Source: UBA7236 sp043727235 (lineage in GTDB: Bacteria > Bacteroidota > Bacteroidia > Chitinophagales > BACL12). Taken from it: a stretch of 7,165 nt of DNA. Each line of letters starts with the position of its first letter. Position 1 is the stretch's first letter. The stretch covers positions 1 to 7,165 of the forward strand of contig JAYSYX010000383.1 of assembly GCA_043727235.1 (NCBI GenBank). The letters are read 5' to 3'. Positions 1 to 4,889 of this stretch are shown in pieces. The notes beneath the pieces were generated by a model. That model was not told where the DNA came from. It saw only the letters and a program-made list of their open reading frames with translations, and did no database searches. Position numbers and translations under genes: made by a program.

Positions 1-1104
1 ATTTAATCCTGTTCTTATTTCCTTGCGTTCCCAACGGGGATTATTAAAAACTTCGCCGGTAGTTTCATACATGGAATCGTAATAATAATAACCACAAAAT
101 ACATCGAGTTTTGAATTCGTTTCTTTACATAGGGAAAATACATCAAATCCCCCTTCAACAAAATATCCGAATGCTGCACTTGCAACAGGAGTTCTTTTAA
201 CATTGAGGTTATTGGAAAGATTTCTGTTTGCAGAAGTTACAATATCTGCATTTTGTAATGTACCATATAAAATATTTGCATTAAAGGTAAAATTGCCAGG
301 TAATAAATGTAAATGCGCATCAAATAAATTAACGAATGCATCTGCGGTTATATCAGGTTTTGGGCGATTAGGTGTGCTGTTTCCGAAATAGGTACTAATT
401 CCAATGGATGATTCCTCTAAAATAGTATAATCAATTCTTGCCGATAAAGCGAAAGCATCAGCGTTCACTGTTTCGAACCGCATTTGATTTCCGCGTTTTA
501 TCCAGTTGGCACTGCTGAAAGCAGAATTATCCAGAGCATTTATAAGTGCTATTTCTGCAGTTAATTTTTTGTACGTAGTTGTAACTGCCATTCCGAATTC
601 ATACCAGGTAGTAGGAATTAAAGTTTCTTCCACATTATTATAAGTACTGGTCATGTAATCCAATGGTTCATCAGTAGTAGCTAAATATCCAAACGGGACA
701 TGAATTCTACCTGCTTTAATTTCCAACCATTTTTTGGCTTGAAATGAAATTTCTAATTCTTCAATTAGCACTTCTCCGCCCTTTTCGATTTCCATTTCAA
801 ATTCTCCGAATTCTTCAAACCTGTCGAATTCCATAGTTGCACCGGTACCACCATGTTCAAATTCAATCTCCATTTCTAGCTTTAATTTTTCACTGAATGT
901 ATATTCTGGAGCAAAGGTTACTCTGTTTAAGTCGAAATTGTTACGCTTGTCTGGATAAGTCTCCCAATCAAAAACATTATAAGTGAGCTCACCATAACAA
1001 TGCAATTCAAGCTTGTCAAATAGATCAACCTTCTTCTCCTCTTGTGAAAAAAGATGGAATGTTGTGCAAAAAACGAAAAATGGGATGAGTAGCGCTTGCT
1101 TCAT
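1..1104 (-). CDS. Outer-membrane beta-barrel porin-like protein, 3' end cut off by the window
   Basis: The frame is open from the ATG at 1104 to the window edge, 368 codons without a stop, so the C-terminus lies outside. The protein starts with a signal peptide: MKQALL, a hydrophobic stretch to residue 19, and likely cleavage after Ser20 before Gln21. The rest is rich in alternating beta-strand patterns with Tyr, Phe and Asn turns and no hydrophobic helices, as expected for an outer-membrane barrel. Recognisable stretches are GRIHVPFG (132-139), DEP (145-147) and ETLIPTTWYEFG (160-171), which resemble phosphate-selective porin O/P-like proteins (memory-based match, substrate unknown). Residues 77-118 are very Glu-rich, with two strands in which every second residue is Glu. 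The gene begins 106 bp after the stop of the membrane-protein gene and has its own candidate promoter box. A passive channel for ions or small solutes is the likeliest role. Reading frame is near certain; family is moderate. Confidence 0.9.
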   Translation of the reverse strand, partial: MKQALLIPFFVFCTTFHLFSQEEKKVDLFDKLELHCYGELTYNVFDWETYPDKRNNFDLNRVTFAPEYTFSEKLKLEMEIEFEHGGTGATMEFDRFEEFGEFEMEIEKGGEVLIEELEISFQAKKWLEIKAGRIHVPFGYLATTDEPLDYMTSTYNNVEETLIPTTWYEFGMAVTTTYKKLTAEIALINALDNSAFSSANWIKRGNQMRFETVNADAFALSARIDYTILEESSIGISTYFGNSTPNRPKPDITADAFVNLFDAHLHLLPGNFTFNANILYGTLQNADIVTSANRNLSNNLNVKRTPVASAAFGYFVEGGFDVFSLCKETNSKLDVFCGYYYYDSMYETTGEVFNNPRWERKEIRTGLN

Positions 1105-1129
1105 TATTTAGATTTATTCTAAACAACGG

Positions 1130-1137
1130 CAAAAATA
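1130..1137 (-). promoter_or_regulatory. Candidate Bacteroidota -7 box (TATTTTTG) for the porin-like gene
   Basis: Read on the minus strand this is TATTTTTG, an exact TAnnTTTG match, ending 25 nt before the ATG at 1104. No TTG stands at the usual -33 distance; the nearest upstream TTG is 34 nt before the box. Assignment rests on the motif and its position only. Confidence 0.4.
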
Positions 1138-1184
1138 CAGGCTGAGGACTTAATTTTAGCAGTTAGACCTACAAATTAAGAATA

Positions 1185-1202
1185 ATACCTAAATAAGGGT
1201 AT
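1185..1202 (-). terminator. Weak hairpin after the GT-C-like membrane gene
   Basis: On the minus strand ATACC and GGTAT can pair around an AT-rich loop, 8 nt after the stop codon of the membrane-protein gene. The stem is only 5-6 bp and the following bases are just loosely T-rich, so this is a weak candidate for ending that transcript before the porin gene. Confidence 0.2.
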
Positions 1203-1210
1203 AGTCTCAC

Positions 1211-2473
1211 TTATGAGCTTTGGTTTTCTTTTATTCGTTTCTGACCTTCTAAGGCAATTAATGCCACCAAGATTACCAAAAACAGTGGTATGCTTCTATA
1301 CCGTGAAAGGGTATCTGCGTCAACGGTGATTAAACCATACACAAAAAGCAGCTCTATAGCGAAATACAACATAAATAAAAGTGTGGGACTGAAGTTAAAT
1401 GGATGCCTTCTTTTTTGAATTGCATAGATCAGAAATAACCAGGCAAAAATTAATTCTATCGATTGGTAAATACGGAAACTGTCGTTGCTGTGAAAAATAT
1501 TTGGTCTGAATAATACATTATTGATCGCGTAGGGAATTTTTGTGAAGATATCCCAGATCTGTCCATTTAAGGCTTTAAATTGATAATCCGGATCATCAGG
1601 GGCCATAAGGAAATAATTCTGTTCACTTTTCAACCAAAGCACAATATTGAGTTGAGGTTGCAGCCAGGCGACCGCAAATAAAATGGTAATGGCGGAGGCT
1701 GTGCATACTATAAAAACTCTATATGCAGTTTGAGGTGTCCTTTTAGCAAAATACCAGATAAATAAATTTGGAATTATAAGTGCAAGTAAATAATCTCTTA
1801 TCAGCAATAAAAAGAAAAGTGCAAAAAACAAATACAATATACGTTTAAATTCAAATTGTTTTTCAAGGTGCAAACATTGCACTATGATAATACAAAGCAG
1901 CAATAATGTGGGTCCCTCTTTAAGCAAGCCACTACTCCAGAAAACTACGGAGGGTATGAAGAAAATAATGAACTGTTGTAATTTTGAAAAATTGGTGATC
2001 AGTTTGAATTTTAATAATGTTTTAAGAAGAGTTATTAATCCAGCGAAATAAACAAAGGACAGCAGAATAATATTGCCATAAGGATTGCCGAAAGAAAAAA
2101 TATTTAGCAGTGCATTTATACGCACCATATGATATTCGGGCACAGATTGTGCGATGGAGCCCTCAGCAACATAATGTTGCAGATCCTCCGGAAGGATTGT
2201 TTTATAATACCCGAAAACCAATCTCAAAAAATCGCCTGGATGTTCCGGGAGAGTTGCATATACTAATTTGCTATCGTTGAAATAACGCAAACTATCCCCA
2301 TGACCAATTACATTTTGCCAGATAAAATAGTTGCTGCAACCCAAAACGATCCGGAACAGAAACGCAGCTATTAATACTTGTTTTGTTATTCCATAAATGT
2401 TAAAAAATTTCCATTTGTAAATGAGAAATAAAAAAAGGATTATCCAGAATGGTATGATGAGGTTGCTAAGCAC
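1211..2473 (-). CDS. Multi-pass inner-membrane protein, GT-C-type glycosyltransferase-like
   Basis: A 420-residue protein with about ten or eleven hydrophobic segments, roughly at 5-20, 31-51, 133-151, 167-201 (probably two), 212-243 (probably two), 252-271, 338-352, 361-382 and 394-409. A soluble loop follows the second segment and carries GHGDSLRYF (57-65). An acidic residue in the first large loop is typical of GT-C enzymes, which move sugars from polyprenyl-phosphate carriers. Other marked stretches are PSVVFWSSGLLKEG (174-187), a pattern I recall from Bacteroidota membrane glycosyltransferase-like proteins, LFRPN (321-325) and LSRYR (389-393) before the last helix. Function is inferred from topology and these motifs; an O-antigen or exopolysaccharide assembly protein is an alternative. 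The start is GTG at 2473. The open frame extends about 14 codons upstream to a TAA but contains no ATG, and the next in-frame Met is residue 116, after two membrane segments. Confidence 0.85.
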   Translation of the reverse strand: MLSNLIIPFWIILFLFLIYKWKFFNIYGITKQVLIAAFLFRIVLGCSNYFIWQNVIGHGDSLRYFNDSKLVYATLPEHPGDFLRLVFGYYKTILPEDLQHYVAEGSIAQSVPEYHMVRINALLNIFSFGNPYGNIILLSFVYFAGLITLLKTLLKFKLITNFSKLQQFIIFFIPSVVFWSSGLLKEGPTLLLLCIIIVQCLHLEKQFEFKRILYLFFALFFLLLIRDYLLALIIPNLFIWYFAKRTPQTAYRVFIVCTASAITILFAVAWLQPQLNIVLWLKSEQNYFLMAPDDPDYQFKALNGQIWDIFTKIPYAINNVLFRPNIFHSNDSFRIYQSIELIFAWLFLIYAIQKRRHPFNFSPTLLFMLYFAIELLFVYGLITVDADTLSRYRSIPLFLVILVALIALEGQKRIKENQSS

Positions 2474-2477
2474 AAAC

Positions 2478-2485
2478 CAAAGGTA
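2478..2485 (-). promoter_or_regulatory. TACCTTTG box four bases before the GTG start
   Basis: On the minus strand TACCTTTG matches TAnnTTTG exactly and is followed by GTTT and then the GTG start codon. If it is a working -7 box, transcription would begin at or very near the start codon and give a leaderless or nearly leaderless message. It is the only TAnnTTTG on this strand in the 275-bp gap. No good -33 TTG is visible, so a chance match remains possible. Confidence 0.3.
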
Positions 2486-2545
2486 ACGGAATGGAAAGGG
2501 ATTTTTAGGATACCGGTATTATTTTTTATAAATTAGGGGTTAGTA

Positions 2546-2568
2546 GCCCGCATGGGCCAGTTCCATGC
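2546..2568. other. GC-rich patch with two competing hairpins
   Basis: GCCC-GCAT-GGGC (2546-2557) and GCATGG with CCATGC around a 7-nt loop (2550-2568) overlap, so only one can form at a time. The patch stands out in AT-rich surroundings, 73-95 bp before the GTG of the membrane-protein gene. It could be the 3' end of the surface-protein transcript or part of a leader; the T-run sits on the wrong side for a standard minus-strand terminator. Confidence 0.35.
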
Positions 2569-2748
2569 CATTACTGTAAAAAAAAAAGTTGATGCGTCTA
2601 AAAAAATATTTATATTTAACCCATAGGAAATTCTCCGGTATAAGTCTGATAATCTGGGAGCAATGCAAATTCGGTTGTGAAAAGATCCAACGAATCATCC
2701 GAAAATCGGTTTTCCGGTAAATAGGATACACTTTTATTTAAAGTTCAT

Positions 2749-4704
2749 TTAATTAGTAATTTCTATTGTTAATATTTTGCGGTCTATTGGATTATCTAAA
2801 CTTACAAAATAAACTCCTTTTTTTAAGAAATTAAGATCTATTGCAAGCTCTCCATATAATATATCCTGCTGTATCACGGCTTGGCCCAAAACATTATAAA
2901 TATTTAGTTGCGATTTTTCATACACGCCTTCGGTAATATATAAGAAGTTATTATTAAATATCATACTTGTCCGGTCGAAGTTGTCCAATCTAACTGTAGT
3001 GGAAGGCTCGGAAATAGTCACACCATTGTAGTCACCAACTAAACAAATTACTACAACATAATCAATTCCTGGAACTATAAGGTCGTAGTCGGAATCTTTT
3101 AAAAATTTTTTCAAATGGAAATCATAATTATTTTGTCCTGTTAAAACTTTTTCATATGATGTTCCCGTAAGACTTTTTGCCTTTTCAATAGTAAATTTGG
3201 CTAATGAGGATTTTTTTACAACTGCAACCTTATAGTAGTCGATCAGGTCATCAGGCGAATATCCATTAAAAATTACCCTGATATCATCAGAGCTGCCATT
3301 GTTTCTATCGTCAACAGCAATTGGATTCATTTCAATCTCTGTGCAAACCAAATTAGTACCGTAACTCTCGGTAATTCTTGCAAAACTTGTATATTCATTA
3401 TCAGGCATGGTCATTACTCTTGCCTCATAATTTTCAAATAAAATAGGAACTATATCCTCATGAATTTTTAGGTCATTTGGAATTTGAATATTATAGGTAT
3501 GTTCAGGATTAGGATATACTGTAAGATAATAATCAGCACTTAGATCTTTTATGGAGCCGTAGTAATTTGTATTTGTTATAAATACCCTGAATTCCCCTAT
3601 ACCTGTATCATCATCATCAGTTGTAAAGCTAACCTCAAAGTCTGATAAATTGCATGTAGTATCAGTTTGAGATAATGTCAGGAAATCCACTTCGGGAGCG
3701 TAATATTGTTCAATGGATATGCTATTTGAGACAAGAGAGATATCGCTGGACTGAACAATTATCCCGTCGGCCACAGAAAGGATAATAGCTTTGTAGGTAA
3801 GATCATTTGTAATAGTATTTCCACTAATGTCGAAATCACTGTTGTTGAAGTGAACTGTTTGATCAGACCCATTTGGTAAAACCGATATGGAATATAAATT
3901 TGTGTAATTTTCTAATTCCACTATAGTGGGTGTTTCCTCTTCATAATAATTATATAAAAATACTTTGTATTCACTCACTTTTAATTCATCATTTGCTTTT
4001 GTAAATGTTAATTTAAGATCACTTGCAGTATTAGTCTCTCCGGCATCAAATAACACTAAATTTTTTGCCATTGATGCCGAGGGTTTATCAATTACAATTG
4101 GAATATTGGGACTAGTTTCATACGCATAATCGTGAATAAATAAATGATGTCTGTTTGGTTGTTCTGAATCGTTATTGCTAAAACTTAATCTTATCCAACC
4201 ATAATGATAATTGCCATCAATTAAGAATCGAATTCCTAAATAATTATCTTCGGACAACCAATCTGAATAGTCGAATTCAAAATTATTAAATTCTGATCTG
4301 AAATTCACAAGATCGATCGAATCGGAAACATTCCAATCGCTTGCAGGTCCGATCTCAATTCCTTCACTTAATGGTGCCGCACCAAATTGAGCGGCATGCA
4401 ATGGATTATTAACGACTGCATCAAAATTGTTAAGTGAAAATTGATTTCTGCTGTAGGTTTTATCAAATTCATAATCACCATAACTCGTTGTATCATAATG
4501 CCCATCAATAAAGGTATTTACGGCTATTTCCAAATCAATTATTCCATCATCATTAAAATCCAAACCAAAAGTGTTTAGATCATCAATATCAATGTCCGGG
4601 TCAATATTTTTATAAACAACCTGAGTTTTTCCACTTTCTCCTAATAGTAAAAAAGTCAAGGCTGAGGCAGAATACAATGTTAGTTTTTTGAATTTGAGGT
4701 CCAT
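2749..4704 (-). CDS. Secreted surface protein with three tandem repeats and a T9SS sorting domain
   Basis: I start this 651-residue protein at the ATG at 4704. There it opens with MDLKFKK and a hydrophobic stretch (8-22), a normal signal peptide with cleavage near residues 27-30. A longer in-frame start at 4815 would put 37 residues in front of the signal peptide and would include a promoter-like box. After the signal come an acidic stretch with a calcium-loop-like DFNDDGIIDLE (49-59), a beta-rich module ending in HYGWIRL (167-173), three diverged repeats (about 215-331, 337-455, 459-573), and a C-terminal type A sorting domain (about 588-651) with LNIYNVLGQAV and LKKGVYFVS. T9SS exports such proteins across the outer membrane and removes or replaces this domain. 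No catalytic motif is visible, so a structural, adhesive or binding role is likeliest. It is transcribed divergently from purL. Confidence 0.88.
   Translation of the reverse strand: MDLKFKKLTLYSASALTFLLLGESGKTQVVYKNIDPDIDIDDLNTFGLDFNDDGIIDLEIAVNTFIDGHYDTTSYGDYEFDKTYSRNQFSLNNFDAVVNNPLHAAQFGAAPLSEGIEIGPASDWNVSDSIDLVNFRSEFNNFEFDYSDWLSEDNYLGIRFLIDGNYHYGWIRLSFSNNDSEQPNRHHLFIHDYAYETSPNIPIVIDKPSASMAKNLVLFDAGETNTASDLKLTFTKANDELKVSEYKVFLYNYYEEETPTIVELENYTNLYSISVLPNGSDQTVHFNNSDFDISGNTITNDLTYKAIILSVADGIIVQSSDISLVSNSISIEQYYAPEVDFLTLSQTDTTCNLSDFEVSFTTDDDDTGIGEFRVFITNTNYYGSIKDLSADYYLTVYPNPEHTYNIQIPNDLKIHEDIVPILFENYEARVMTMPDNEYTSFARITESYGTNLVCTEIEMNPIAVDDRNNGSSDDIRVIFNGYSPDDLIDYYKVAVVKKSSLAKFTIEKAKSLTGTSYEKVLTGQNNYDFHLKKFLKDSDYDLIVPGIDYVVVICLVGDYNGVTISEPSTTVRLDNFDRTSMIFNNNFLYITEGVYEKSQLNIYNVLGQAVIQQDILYGELAIDLNFLKKGVYFVSLDNPIDRKILTIEITN
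2986..4062 (-). repeat. Three diverged tandem protein repeats of about 115-125 residues
   Basis: The core of each unit lines up by eye: SDLKLTFTKANDELKVSEYK (228-247), SDFEVSFTTDDDDTGIGEFR (354-373) and DDIRVIFNGYSPDDLIDYYK (474-493), each followed by V-F/A-hydrophobic. The spacing between cores is about 126 and 119 residues. The later parts also match in pattern: a hydrophobic-P-N/T-G turn and a closing Y-hydrophobic-V/I strand near the end. The first two units are closest. The pattern suggests fibronectin-like beta-sandwich domains. I recall similar modules in other Bacteroidota secreted proteins but cannot give a family name. The repeats are too diverged to be seen at the DNA level. Confidence 0.65.
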
Positions 4705-4719
4705 GCGACTTAGAATACT

Positions 4720-4727
4720 CAAATTTA
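4720..4727 (-). promoter_or_regulatory. Candidate -7 box (TAAATTTG) for the surface-protein gene
   Basis: On the minus strand TAAATTTG is an exact TAnnTTTG match that ends 15 nt before the ATG at 4704. Its position fits a short leader and supports that ATG over the upstream ATG at 4815, which would place the box inside the coding region. No TTG is seen at the ideal -33 distance. Confidence 0.45.
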
Positions 4728-4777
4728 CTGCATCTTCAATAGCTGATAAATGACTTTTATGCGAAACACTCAATTTT

Positions 4778-4794
4778 ACATGTGAAATACATGT
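4778..4794. promoter_or_regulatory. Paired ACATGT palindromes between divergent promoters
   Basis: Two identical 6-bp palindromes, ACATGT at 4778-4783 and 4789-4794, lie 11 bp apart centre to centre, about one helical turn, upstream of the surface-protein promoter box. The layout could suit a dimeric regulator. The sites are short and could occur by chance. Confidence 0.2.
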
Positions 4795-4798
4795 TTTA

Positions 4799-4812
4799 AT
4801 TAGTAGACTAAT
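4799..4812. promoter_or_regulatory. Short dyad ATTAGT-AG-ACTAAT
   Basis: Two 6-bp inverted arms with a 2-bp spacer sit in the middle of the divergent region. The longer word AATTAGTA here (4798-4805) recurs inverted as TACTAATT at 4831-4838, linking this dyad to the next one. Binding by a regulator is only a possibility. Confidence 0.2.
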
Positions 4813-4821
4813 CATTTATTC

Positions 4822-4840
4822 ACAATTATATACTAATTGT
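4822..4840. promoter_or_regulatory. Dyad ACAATTA-TATAC-TAATTGT upstream of the purL promoter
   Basis: Perfect 7-bp inverted arms separated by 5 bp form a 19-bp operator-like site. It covers the TTG (4837-4839) that is the only candidate upstream element for the purL box, though that TTG lies 26 bp away, further than usual. A repressor or activator of purL, or of the divergent gene, could bind here. This is inferred from symmetry and position only. Confidence 0.3.
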
Positions 4841-4865
4841 TCGCTGCTTTTTCCCCTTTCCAACT

Positions 4866-4873
4866 TACATTTG
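4866..4873 (+). promoter_or_regulatory. Candidate -7 box (TACATTTG) for purL
   Basis: TACATTTG is an exact TAnnTTTG match ending 16 nt before the purL ATG, almost the same distance as for the divergent gene. The predicted leader is only about 10 nt, leaving no room for a purine riboswitch downstream of this start point. No Shine-Dalgarno sequence is visible, as is usual in Bacteroidota. Confidence 0.45.
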
Positions 4874-4889
4874 TATCTCAATTACAAGC

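Larger units (their letters stand above)
2474..2748. other. Intergenic gap, AT-rich, no supported gene
   Basis: This 275-bp spacer lies between the stop of the surface-protein gene and the GTG of the membrane-protein gene, both on the minus strand. It contains the TACCTTTG box, a short GC-rich patch with competing hairpins (2546-2568), a run of ten A on the plus strand (2578-2587), and a weak imperfect hairpin near 2699-2720. A 63-codon minus-strand open frame at 2540-2731 is not convincing. I see no clear terminator with a T-run directly after a strong stem. Confidence 0.6.

Noticed and set aside
15..391. Small open frames on both strands inside the porin gene (15-203 minus, 203-391 plus)
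   Set aside because: They overlap in other frames a continuous 368-codon beta-barrel sequence with a signal peptide.
2588..2600. TGATGCGTCTA resembling the arm of the palindrome after purL
   Set aside because: Only seven bases (TGCGTCT) match and there is no inverted partner; chance is sufficient.
2699..2720. Imperfect hairpin CCGAAAA / TTTTCCGG after the surface-protein stop
   Set aside because: The stem is four A-T pairs plus a bulged C-G end with no T-run behind it on the minus strand, too weak to call a terminator.
2540..2731. 63-codon minus-strand open frame in the intergenic gap
   Set aside because: Its C-terminal half is low-complexity Phe/Lys/Tyr generated by the A-rich tract, it has no recognisable domain or signal, and no promoter box precedes it.
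3487..3525. A VYPNP motif in the middle of the surface protein (residues 396-400), resembling the start of a T9SS sorting domain
   Set aside because: It lies in the second repeat and aligns with SVLPNG in the first, so it belongs to the repeat; no sorting-domain motifs follow.
4705..4815. Extra 37 N-terminal codons of the surface protein
   Set aside because: They would bury the signal peptide and include a TAAATTTG promoter box; the ATG at 4704 explains the protein better.
4840..4889. Purine riboswitch or other leader RNA before purL
   Set aside because: The predicted start point leaves a leader of only about 10 nt, and no aptamer-like stems are visible in the gap.
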